In this document: piece after piece, positions 46,886-57,314 of the stretch | How positions within the stretch are numbered: the first letter of the stretch is position 1 | Layout of the letters: each line of letters opens with the position of its first letter | Source: Bimastos eiseni | Taxonomy: Eukaryota > Annelida > Clitellata > Crassiclitellata > Lumbricidae | Assembly (NCBI GenBank): GCA_959347315.1 | Contig: OY365822.1 | Span: forward strand, 7,422,493 to 7,486,492 | Reading direction: 5' to 3' | DNA: 64,000 nucleotides | The notes under the pieces: model-generated | Told to the model about the DNA's origin: nothing | Seen by the model: only the letters and a program-made list of their open reading frames with translations | Databases searched by the model: none | Made by a program: the position numbers and the translations under genes

Positions 46886-47224
46886 TTTCACAATGCATCG
46901 ACCACTGATTAAACCATGAGCAAAAAAACAACCATTGAAGAACAATGATCAGTTTTATTCTTGTAATCCTGAGGAATCGTAAGTATCTCAGGTAAAAAAA
47001 ATAACAATTATAATAATATAAGAATTCCTAACTTGCAGTCACACAGCAGTATGAACAAAGGAGTCGGAAGGAGGAGCATTCTCACCCCATAATATACACT
47101 GACTAGCCATCTACAGACAGCAGACGTCCTTAAGTAAATTCTACCATTGTTAGAAAATGCACTCGGATACTCAACACAGTTACTGATCAACAGTGTAATA
47201 ATTAATGTAAACGGTTACAGCAAT

Positions 47225-47545
47225 TCAAGAGATACATATTACACCGCCTTGTAATTACACCATCTTGTAATTACAATACCTTGTATCTAAACCAACTTGA
47301 AATTACACCATCCTGTATTAACAATGCCTTGTAATTCATACCCCTGTATTTACACTGCCTTGTAATTATACCACCATGTATTTACGCCAACTTGCAATTA
47401 CACCATACTGCATTTACACCACCTTGTAATGACATGACCTCGTATTTACACCGCCTGTATTTACACCACCTGTATTTACACCACCTGTATTTAAACCACC
47501 TGTATTTACACCACCTGTATTTACACCACCTGTATTTACACACAC
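47225..47545 (+). repeat. TACACCACCTGTATT tandem repeat
   Basis: Earlier part has diverged CTTGTAATTACACCATC units; from about 47450 there are six near-identical 15-bp units. The minus-strand KYRWC repeat ORF is its shadow. Confidence 0.88.
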
Positions 47546-48119
47546 ATAAAGTACTGTAAGTCATCTGTACACATGTAGCACCTTTTAGGAACTTTTCTTA
47601 GGCACTCCTTTTTAGTCTATCAACGCCAAAGTCAACATTTCACCAGTTGATGCATTCATAGCCTTGAAGTGAATGAAAACGGAGTATTTTAACAGAGCTT
47701 ATTATCAGAGGTTCATCTGAAAAAAATGACAGACGAGTGACGCCAGAAGCTCTCAGAAGAGTCCCCACGTTGTTGCCCATGGAACACGGCGTGCAATAAG
47801 CCAGAGGCACATGGAGTACTGTAAGTCAATTCGGGGCTATGTATACAGCCAGAGAGAAATTAATCAGACGACGTGTGTCCACAGTTAGTCGGATCATCAT
47901 CGTGTCTGGAACCAGATAACATGTCTTGTAATCGCAGTCGCCAGACTTCTAAAGCGCCATTCGAAGTCCAAGAACAGGGCACCAGCTTATTCACGAGCGC
48001 TCTGTCCGTCTATCGTCCGTTTCTCTATGCGCGTCTTTCAACCTGAAACGTAACAGATAAATTTTGACTGTTTCGGATTGTCATTGCGATGGTCGTTATG
48101 TGTTTTGGTGACCATGATG

Positions 48120-48330
48120 ATTATGGTAATGAGCCGGGGGCACTCTGTGGTGCAGACACCCCCACAAAGACGGCCAGTAGTGTAATTGTGGGGCGTTCCG
48201 GGGTAGTGGGGTACTGACACCCCATAATGACGGTCAGATGTGCAAGTTTCTGGGCGTCCTGGGGTACAGACACAACCCCAATGACTGTCAGATGTTAACG
48301 TTCCGGGGCGTCCTGGGGTCCAGACATTCC
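48120..48330 (+). repeat. GGGGCGTCCTGGGG repeat, three to four units
   Basis: Units of about 55 bp with CCGGGGCGTCC, ACACCCCATAATGACGGTC and AGATGT. Confidence 0.75.
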
Positions 48331-48529
48331 CTTAAGTCCAGACCATGACATTTGGGATTCAGGTAGCTTCGTTGAGATATCTAAGCATGCTATCTCTCCC
48401 AAACAGGTAAACTCCTCCACTGTTTGTAATTACGAAAATTTATATAGCGCCGTCAGTAGCAAGCTACTTCTAAGGTGCTGTACATGACAGTTCGCTGCAG
48501 ATTATAGTACTAATTCTTAACATTTGCTC

Positions 48530-48610
48530 TTTGACAGTGCTAGTCCCAAGCCTGTATAAAGGAGGAGGGCGACCCTAATGAACTTTGTTATCACACAGTG
48601 TCGCTAAACA
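48530..48610 (+). mobile_element. RTE-type retrotransposon fragment
   Basis: TGACAGTGCTAGTCCCAAGC then CTGTATAAAGGAGGAGGG, a motif also found at 22035-22125, 26070-26130 and (reverse) 32510-32575. It looks like the 3' region common in RTE-like elements of invertebrates. Confidence 0.45.
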
Positions 48611-49204
48611 GCAACGACCACCACCAACACCCCTACCACCACCAAACCGTTAAAACATACCGTTGCTCTGTAGATCGATGCTATTGTAGGGCCTACGTGT
48701 AGTTCAATAAAGTAGTTTCTCAGGTGATTTCACTATACCCGGCCGGCTTTATTTCCCCACAATATTTTGGTCTGGGGCTCCAGCTCGGACCCAAAGGGAG
48801 GAGTTTGAAGCTGTTAGGGACCGCGTGCTACAGGCACCTCCCGTCCCAGACCCTCAATCATCATCTACGTATGTATACACTTGACCCATTGCTAGACACA
48901 GTCAAATATCTTGTAGCCCTCGGTCCTATTGTGTCACATTCAGACTAAAATGCTTCAAATGCGTTGGATTCCGCGGCTTCGATCCAACCCCCCGGGTTCT
49001 CCAGGTCTCAGAGTTGTTAGAGCGCTAGTTCCCACATATTACTCAAATTTCCCTTATGTACTGGGACCACCCAGAGGAGACAGCATGGTGCCACGTTGGT
49101 AGTCAGTGGCATCATCTGAATGGGAGCTATAGAAATCCTTTGAATGATCTAATGACTTCGCTGATGACGTTGACGATTACGACGAATCTGGCGTTAATTG
49201 CTTT

Positions 49205-49330
49205 GAAATATCTAATCTAGTATAATGTAAGGATTGACCTGGATCTAGTATAATGTAATGTATGAATTGAATCTAGTATAACGTAATGTATGACCTGAAT
49301 CTAGTATTTTATGTAATGTATGACCTGCCA
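49205..49330 (+). repeat. CTAGTATAATGTAATGTATGA tandem repeat
   Basis: Four to five units of about 28 bp. Confidence 0.8.
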
Positions 49331-49855
49331 CTGCCATGAAGCACGCCACGCCTGAAGGACTTCTCGCGCGTTTTGGACTCAAACTTTAAACGAGGATCGT
49401 GAGCTGGTAGAAGCGCCGTTAGTGTTGCCACTCGCCTGCGTTGTTCATGTCACACATCCAAGACGTCCGACACGCGAAACAAACTGAATCACATTTATAA
49501 GACTTAATAAACCCACTGCAAAAACCCTGATGAACATGCAAGTAATGTTTGGGTATAATCTGGTCTGTCTTACAAACAGTCACACGCCCACACACACGTA
49601 CAAACACACACACACAAATACACACCATATATATATATATAATGTATATATATATATATCCTCGACTTGACCTCCCCGTAGGCCTATTTTGATCTGGCTC
49701 CGGAACAAAACGAAAAGCCTGGCCATTGCGGAAACAGTGCCGGTGAATAAGCTGGTCGCCCTGACCTACGTGACTATTTCTGGATGTTGACTACCGCTGA
49801 GATGTATGCGAGTTTACATTACATTACAGTATAAGATCCTCACAACCAGGGCGGA

Positions 49856-50073
49856 GATTTAGTGGGGACAGAAGGGGACGCCCCTCAGAAATGTTAGGAG
49901 GAGGGGATAGAGCTGCTCATATCTCCCAAGATTTCATAAACATTACATATTTCTACACTGTTCATCTTTTTTGCTGCATCCATGTTTTGTATTTCCCGCC
50001 CAATTAGCCCCCCCACAAACCAAACTTTTGTCCATCTGTCCCCCCTCCAAACCCAGGACCAAGTCTCTGCCTA
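49856..50073. mobile_element. MITE-like element, GGCGGAGATT family, copy B
   Basis: CCAGGGCGGAGATTTAGTGG at the left; CAGGACCAAGTCTCTGCC at the right. Middle shared with copies A and C. Confidence 0.72.
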
Positions 50074-50157
50074 TAGATGCTCACAACAGGCACTGATGTA
50101 TACCTTCAATCTCCTTAAATTATGCTACCTGATCTGTGCTCAAGTTTTGGTTCAGCT

Positions 50158-50159
<2 letters not shown>

Positions 50160-50221
<62 letters not shown>
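50160..50221 (+). repeat. Pure (TA)n, about 60 bp
   Basis: Uninterrupted AT dinucleotides; the Tyr/Ile ORF is a shadow. Confidence 0.95.
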
Positions 50222-50222
<1 letters not shown>

Positions 50223-50643
50223 GAATTCAAAAAAGGCTGCGCGCCCACATATTGAATGGAAATAAATAACTTGCTTTGTGTGTATATGAACCTATATTAT
50301 TATGTTAGTATTGTGCTCTGTTAACATGTGAACCTATGTTCTTATGTTAGAATTATTGTGTTATTATGTTTTCATGTCGTTAGTTAAGATAAAATAATAA
50401 TCAATTAAGTTGTAATTGGATTAATCGTATGGTTAAGTGAAACTGTTCATCATATTTTGAAATATGTTAATCGACTGTCACTCATGTATATTTATTAAGT
50501 ACATTACGTGATAGCTAGCGGGATCTGTTACCGATGTCTCTGGAATCTCGTAAAATTATCTTGCTGCTGTAAAAATTTGGTTGGTTTCAATAAAAAAATT
50601 GATTGATATATATATATATATATAATTATTATTATTACTCATG

Positions 50644-51047
50644 TACAGGAAATGTGTGAAACAGGGATTTTGTAAAATACCTGATTTTTGGATCTTAGGC
50701 AACTTGTAAAATTACCCATTTAGGGTTAGAGTTAGGGCCAGGGAGGGTCAGATTTAAGGTTAGAGTCAGGGTAAGGGTTAGTGTAGGTTTGGTGCAGGGT
50801 TAGAGTGATAAGGTCAGGGTTAGGGTCATAAGAGTTAAGGTTAGATTCTGGGTCAGAGTTAGGGTAGGTTTAGTACGGGGTTAGGGTTAGTTCGGTTCAC
50901 GGTCAGAGTTAAGGTTAGATTCAGGGTCAGGGTTATGGTTAGTGTAGATTTGGTGCAGGATTAGGGTTAGTGAAGGACTGTAGGGTAAGGTTTTTACAAA
51001 TTGCCTGGGGCATCATACAAAATTGCTGGTTTCACATATTGCCTGTA
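50644..51047. mobile_element. MITE-like element with expanded TTAGGG-like interior, long copy
   Basis: Left TACAGGAAATGTGTGAAACA and right GGTTTCACATATTGCCTGTA are inverted. Between them lie about 300 bp of degenerate GGGTTAGGGTCAGGGTTAG units. Short sister copy at 35853-36010. Confidence 0.78.
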
Positions 51048-51179
51048 ACATACAGGTACATAGCACTGCAACGGGCTCTCGTGCATTCCATGTTTTCTCT
51101 GCGAAGGAGGTAGAGGAAGAGGAAGTTATACAACATGGCACGCTAGCACCACGAGCTCACCGTAGTGTCTGGTGAAATC

Positions 51180-51235
51180 ATGAATTCCCGTAATGTCTGG
51201 TGAAATCATGAATTCCCGTAATGTCTGGTGAAATC
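51180..51235 (+). repeat. GTAATGTCTGGTGAAATCA tandem repeat
   Basis: Three units including ATGAATTCCC. Confidence 0.75.
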
Positions 51236-51479
51236 ACAGACTTGCGCAGTCTGGTGACATTGTGCACATTAAAGTGGCCAGACTGCTATAACACCGCACA
51301 GGGACGGCCTACATTCATCTCACCATGTGGCCTGCAATGGTCTTCAGCGGAGCGACCTTATCCAGTCGCTGCACGAGTATCGTTCATCTAAAGATAAACG
51401 TTGCAGACTCAAGGAACTCTAAAGATAATAACTTTCAGCCTTCAAAGGTTGCATAAAAATGCAGGTCAATGTACGGCGT

Positions 51480-51600
51480 ACATGCACATATACATATATA
51501 TACATACATATATACATACATACATACATACATGCATACATACATACATGCATACATACATACATACATACTTACATACATACATACTTACACACATACA

Positions 51601-51631
<31 letters not shown>

Positions 51632-51932
51632 TACATACATACATGCATGCATACATACATACATACATACATACTTACTTACTTACATACATACATACAT
51701 ACTTACATACATACATACATACATACATTCATACATACACACATATATACATACATACATATAGACATACATACATACATACATACATATAGACATACAT
51801 ACATATTACATACATACATACATACATACATGCATACATACATACATACTTACATACATACATACATAAATATAGACATACATACATATTACATACATAC
51901 ATACATACATACTTACATACTTACATACATAC

Positions 51933-51963
<31 letters not shown>

Positions 51964-52128
51964 CATACATACATACATACTTACATACATACAGACAGAC
52001 AGACATACATATATATATACATATATCCATACATACATTTTACATACATACATGCATACATAAATACATACATACATATATACATACATACATACATATA
52101 TACATACATACATACACACACATACAGG
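51480..52128 (+). repeat. (ACAT)n satellite, about 650 bp
   Basis: ACAT/TACA tetranucleotide array with CTTAC, TGCA and GACA variants. All ORFs (YIHT repeats and minus-strand MYVC repeats) are artefacts. Confidence 0.97.
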
Positions 52129-52332
52129 CGGGCATACATACAGGGACTTCTACCCTTCAGTAAGTCATTGGAGCAACTTCACCTCGGTTCCCATCCCACA
52201 AACTTCCCATAATCTTTGAATTCCCCGGATTGAGATGCGATCTCTCAATGAAATCTCTCCGTCTCCCATTTCTTGGATGAAGCATTTGCTGCAAAGTTCA
52301 TCATGGAGTACAAGCTCCTGCAGGCATACGTG

Positions 52333-52492
52333 CAGACAGACAGACAGACAGACAGTCAGACAGACAGACAGTCAGACAGACAGTCAGACAGACAGACAGT
52401 CAGACAGACAGTCAGACAGACAGACAGTCAGACAGACAGACAGTCAGACAGACAGTCAGACAGACAGACAGACAGTCAGACAGACAGACTGC
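52333..52492 (+). repeat. (CAGA)n array with periodic GTCA
   Basis: CAGACAGACAGTCAGACAGA order gives a 12-/20-bp higher-order period. Confidence 0.95.
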
Positions 52493-52499
52493 GTCCCAG

Positions 52500-53830
52500 A
52501 TAACAGCCGACATAGACTGTCTTAGAGCACAGCGGCTGCTTCCATCCACAGATGATAAAAAACAGCAGTAGAGATATGATGACAAATGAGACGATTATTC
52601 TCGTCAAAGGTTGAACTTGATGTCAAGGATGTCACGTTCCGGCGAAGATGCCGTGACGATGAATCAGTTGAAGCTCTGATGAACAGTAAATCGTGGTCGC
52701 AAAAAAATCGACCAGCATTGATTTTTTACAGGACGTGTATACATAGGTACCATGTCAGTACAGAAATTCATCAAGACGCAGTACAATGTGTGTCCATTTA
52801 GCGGAAAAGATGAGGTCATAAATAAAATGAAATCGCTTTGGTCAAGTGAAAGACGGCCATTAGCATTTATCATGCGTCATGACAGGTAATTTATAGAAAC
52901 ACTAGACACTAGCATAGATACGCAGAATCGTCACCATGTTTAGTTACACTAGACAATGGCAGACACCAGCAAGGATAAGCAGAATGGTCACCATTTTAGC
53001 AACACTAGAAACTTGTGTGGATACAAAGAATGGTTATCATTTTTAGTAACACCAGACACCAGTGTCGAGATACAGCGTTCTGCCTGATTGCTTTACATAC
53101 ATGTAAATAAACGATAATACATACCATAATTAGTAAAAAGCCTTTAACAAAGACCGTCACTATATTTATTTACGAGTGATCTTTTTTTCTACATAGTGTA
53201 ATACTGTTTTATTACACTATGTACGAAAAAAATAATCTAGTCGGTGGTTATTTTTAGTTAAAGTTGTCGTTTTTGGAATAGAAAATGAATTGCAAGGCTA
53301 TGGGTTTCTATATCACACAGAAAATGACAGATAAAGACCTCGTCATTACTGACCCTTCTTGTAATCTGCTATTCAAGCTGTGTTCATTTTCGACCGACTT
53401 TTTCATCATACTGACTTTAACATCATTTAGATTATTGCAGGCTGAGTATAAATCTGAACAGTCGATATAGAAATTTCGTAATAATGATAATAAGGTGTCC
53501 AGTTTTAAATATACCAGTGCTCATCCTAGACTAATATCCTACTACTACCTAAAGGTCCTAAAGTAATATTGTAGGGTGCACATGCAAGACGGTTGAATGC
53601 CAATGAATGGTAACATGCTGGATTGAAGATCCGAAGGACGGGGTTCAACAGCAGCTAGCTCCATGAGGTTGACCCAGCCTTCCATTCACTATGTGGTATT
53701 GGTAAAATGAGCAGAATGACAGATGTGTGCCTAGCAGGCTACCATATAGTTATATTCAACTCCAGTTATACCTGTAAGCTGTAACTAATGTGTCATAAGA
53801 TGATGCAACTTTGTCAGTGTGAATTACATA
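52500..53830. other. Intergenic, no gene seen
   Basis: AT-rich. Has weak repeats of GGTCACCATTTTTAG-type at about 52920-53060 and a tRNA-like remnant near 53600-53690. Confidence 0.4.
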
Positions 53831-53832
53831 AC

Positions 53833-54078
53833 CAAATATTATTATTATTATTATTATTTATTCTTAAATTTGATATTGCCCTTCTTCTAACAATTTTTGC
53901 TCAGAAGTTCACAGGCCTCGACGTGCAATTGCAGTTGTACTGTAGAGCCATTGTTTGCAAAGGACTTGCTCAAGGTCCCTACACAGGGACTCCTTGGACG
54001 AGGGTCGAACCCGCTCACTCAGCACACACTGAGCGTTACGGGCCGACCGCTCTAACCAATCGGCCACCGTGCCACATA
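53833..54078 (-). mobile_element. tRNA-derived SINE, copy e
   Basis: Minus strand: GTGGCACGGTGGCCGATTGG, TAGAGCGGTCGGCCCGTAAC, GTTCGACCCTCGTCC, CCTTGAGCAAGTCCTTTGC and an AATATCAAATTTAAG plus (AAT)n tail. Confidence 0.88.
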
Positions 54079-54721
54079 TAACTAAGCCGCATATATGACC
54101 AAAGCATTAAAACCACAGGACACCATTTATAACTTTTCACTAAGTGTCCGTATACCATCGCAATGACATCAGTATGATGGAGGACTGTGTCAGCATCAAA
54201 TAGATAGGTATCCTTTGAACAATAACCCAGCAGAGGCATCCAAGTCCCTACCAATGCAAGAAACGACCCACATAGAATCGCCTAGGGGCCGACCAGGGAT
54301 ATAATAATTCGCAATATCTTTCCCTGACCCAGCTAGACTATATAAGCTGCTGGTCATTAGCTGTGTAGAAGTCGTTCTACCGCCGGATAATATGCATGGT
54401 GTGCGTCTATTCAGAGCAATTGCAATATTGCAGCTGTAATAAAAACTTGTCCTCACAAGCTTCAATTTCGACAAAGCAATGCATAATTCTCATATGCTGG
54501 AATTATAACGTCCTACATCCATGCGCCAAATCATGGTTGGTTAGAATTCATGCACGCAGCAGAGCGAAATAACTGCTTCTTCTGTTACGCAATCCGAAGT
54601 GTTTCCTCTGATAGGGAACTACAGTCTATTTTCACCTTAAATCCCACAGCTTTCCATCTCAGCCATTTTATCGACTCGTAAAAGACGCCATATAAATGTC
54701 ATATGGCCGATGAAGTCAATG

Positions 54722-54832
54722 CATTCGGCTTGGTAAAAGTGGACCCGGCCAAGCCCCTCTGGATTGAGGACTATGACCCGGCCAAGCCCCTCTGGATTGA
54801 GGACCATGACCCGGCCAAAGCCAGAGAGAACT
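54722..54832 (+). repeat. 36-bp tandem repeat, three units
   Basis: GACCCGGCCAAGCCCCTCTG followed by GATTGAGGACTAT, ending in a partial unit. GC-rich within AT-rich DNA. Confidence 0.85.
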
Positions 54833-54849
54833 CATAAACTCACTGCACC

Positions 54850-54855
54850 TTTATT
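54850..54855 (-). other. Candidate polyadenylation signal of the unrecognised gene
   Basis: AATAAA on the minus strand about 710 nt after the stop. Position plausible, evidence weak. Confidence 0.25.
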
Positions 54856-55562
54856 AAATTTATCATCGATGATTTCAATATATCACGCAAGTGTCGAATG
54901 CACATGGTTTCATTGAAGGGCACAACAAAAACCAGGTTATAAAAAAGCAGGTCAGTAACCAGAAGTGAACCTCTGAACAACAAACCAGTATAGTTGCTTT
55001 CCTAGGACCATAATGAAAATGGGGAATAAGATATTGACGTAATTACTCGATAATAATCAATCCACTTTCTATAGGGTTTTATCATTGACTTATCGAAGGC
55101 ATCTGATACAATGGATAATCTCTATATATGAAGAGAAAATTATGCGCGTCTGTCCAGCATTTCTACAGCTTTACAGCTATTGACTTGAAACCTTCACCGT
55201 TGGTGCTTCTTAATTGTAAGAGGATTTTATAGGTCAGATAAGTCACAAAGTCTATTCTGAATTCCACAGGAAACCAATGAAGCCTACTGAGTTCGTTTAA
55301 AGAGTCTGTTCGAGAAGATGCTCGCAGCTACCACACAAGCCAGAGAATTTCTGATATGTTTACGCTTATTGCGTTCACGATTGGAGACACCTGTTAAGAT
55401 TGGAAACATCTGTTAAGAGGAGTGGGCATAATTGAGGTGAGAGCAGATAAATGGGTAAACTTCCCTTCTGGGTCTCATTCTTGTCCCTGTTGTGAGATAA
55501 TAACTTTTAACTGTGACTGATTAGAGGAATTTAAAGAAACACGTGACTTCACCTGTGAGACT

Positions 55563-57314
55563 TCATGCTTGACTGAGTTTCTTCACGGATGAAAGGTCAG
55601 TCAGTCCAATCACAGAATCAGTGGCACAGCCGTTGCCATTAACGAGTGACTCTTCGTTCTTCTCATCGTCCATTCCATTAGACCGATGCTCCCCATTGTC
55701 CTTATAGGGAAACATCTCCACATCAGAACTCTGGTGGTACTCCGCACCAGAGTCAGAGCCCAGCTTTCTGTCTTCATCGAGATAGTTGAGCAGCCACGTC
55801 TTCTTGAATTTCGTATGAACGCCGGTTTCGCCCGGCTGCAGAGACAGCCCACCGTCCGACACAGCAGACATCGGCGTTTCCTGGCGGCAAGGAATGCCTT
55901 CCGCAGCAAGCGAATCTGATGTCGTTTCGGTGGATAACGGACGCGATGCGAGACCATCCGTGCTGGAAGCAGTCAAGACGACAGAGTCAGCAACTGGAAT
56001 TTCCTCACCATTCCGCAAAGCGCCGGAATTGCCAGCTACATGGTCTTCGAGGGATTTGTCGGTTTTTGGCTTTAACTCGTCTGCTTTGGCTGTTGCACAG
56101 CTCTCTGCCTCCTTCATCTCATTAATGAACGCGTTCTGTACGGTGTGGTCGACGAACGATTTGAAGCTGTCGATGGAGTTCGTCGAGAGAGCGGAAAACG
56201 TCGACTTGCTCATCCACGAAGGCAACGGTGAGTTGGCAGTCGCCCGTGGCAGGTCCAGCTTGAGCTTCTTCGTGTTCCTTGAGCTGATGATGCCTTCTGA
56301 CCAACGATGCGCTCGGCGACTCTGCAGGACTTCGCAAGGTATTATCGGAGACAGGGAAGGCATCTGTAATCGGGAGGCTGGTGCACCGTGCGAATAGATG
56401 TAGTGGGAGTTCGACGGAGAAGATACAACGCCACCTGCTGAAAGGCCGTCCAGAAAAGTGGAATATCGACCCACTGGTCCAGCTGGGCCTGAATAAGGAA
56501 TGCCTGGAAAGTCATACGGAACGTTGTTTGAAATTTTATGATAGAATCTCTTTTGTGAAGTATCAGTCTTCTCCCAATCGTCACGCATGACTCGATCGTC
56601 ATGCCTCTGAGCTTCGGAAGCAGAAAAACGTCTCAACGAAGCCTGCTGACTGTACAAGTCTCTGGCGCCATTCTGCGGTGACATGAAGCCACATCCAGCC
56701 TCTGGACCGACGCCCTCCCGAGACTCTAGACTGGTGCCATTAGTTGCGCCGTTCGCGTGCCTGCTCTGCGGATAGAGAGGATGTCTAGAATTTTTTACGG
56801 ACGAAAGCATTTTCATGTCACTGTTGCCACGCTGAAGCATGGCTTCCGGGATCGTTGGGGACCTTTGCGCAACATCTGTTGGCGCATACTCTTGAGAATA
56901 CCGATAGGTAGTCCGCCCCTTGTATCCTCCTACCGGAAACTGGATAACATTCTTGGCGTGTTGATTTGCACGTTCCACGCTCGAAAACCAGTCGGGTGGC
57001 AGCAGTTGGCCGTCCTTTGTCCTTTCCGGGGCAACGAAGAAATCCCCGGCCCGATCGGATAAAGCGTACCCCGTGTTACGAGGATGGAGGCCGTCAGAAT
57101 TCCTCGAGTGCGGATCACTGGAAGGTCGGGTGTGGCCAACCTGGAGTGCATCGGGGGTGTCGTTTTCCGACGCTTTCCGCGTATGCTCCTGGTTTGGAGG
57201 TGCTCTACCATCTGGCCAGTCAAATTTGCGGTAGTCTGATGAGCAGCCGACTTCATATCTACCCAATTCCGGTTTCCTATCGCCCTGGCGAAATCCTGGC
57301 ATTACAGAATTTCT
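55563..57314 (-). CDS. Unrecognised gene, large exon to stop
   Basis: Acceptor TCGTTTTCCAG at 57315-57317, then RNSVMPGFRQGDRKPELG. 583 codons and TGA (minus strand, 55565-55563). GC content and CpG are clearly above the flanks, which supports real coding sequence. Confidence 0.8.
   Translation of the reverse strand, partial: RNSVMPGFRQGDRKPELGRYEVGCSSDYRKFDWPDGRAPPNQEHTRKASENDTPDALQVGHTRPSSDPHSRNSDGLHPRNTGYALSDRAGDFFVAPERTKDGQLLPPDWFSSVERANQHAKNVIQFPVGGYKGRTTYRYSQEYAPTDVAQRSPTIPEAMLQRGNSDMKMLSSVKNSRHPLYPQSRHANGATNGTSLESREGVGPEAGCGFMSPQNGARDLYSQQASLRRFSASEAQRHDDRVMRDDWEKTDTSQKRFYHKISNNVPYDFPGIPYSGPAGPVGRYSTFLDGLSAGGVVSSPSNSHYIYSHGAPASRLQMPSLSPIIPCEVLQSRRAHRWSEGIISSRNTKKLKLDLPRATANSPLPSWMSKSTFSALSTNSIDSFKSFVDHTVQNAFINEMKEAESCATAKADELKPKTDKSLEDHVAGNSGALRNGEEIPVADSVVLTASSTDGLASRPLSTETTSDSLAAEGIPCRQETPMSAVSDGGLSLQPGETGVHTKFKKTWLLNYLDEDRKLGSDSGAEYHQSSDVEMFPYKDNGEHRSNGMDDEKNEESLVNGNGCATDSVIGLTDLSSVKKLSQA

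Noticed and set aside
46580..47545. CRISPR array
   Set aside because: Regular repeats without unique spacers, in an animal genome with introns; these are minisatellites.
50690..51000. True interstitial telomere
   Set aside because: Units are degenerate (TTAGGGTCAGGG mixes) and bounded by inverted termini shared with a short copy lacking most of them.
51401..52119. Long ORFs of YIHT and MYVC repeats
   Set aside because: Translations of an (ACAT)n satellite; open in several frames on both strands.
52235..52525. Asp/Arg/Gln/Thr repeat ORFs
   Set aside because: (CAGA)n array shadow.
55563..57314. Firm KDM3/JMJD1C assignment
   Set aside because: Only one short KKxWL-type motif supports it; no zinc finger or JmjC exons are in the window.
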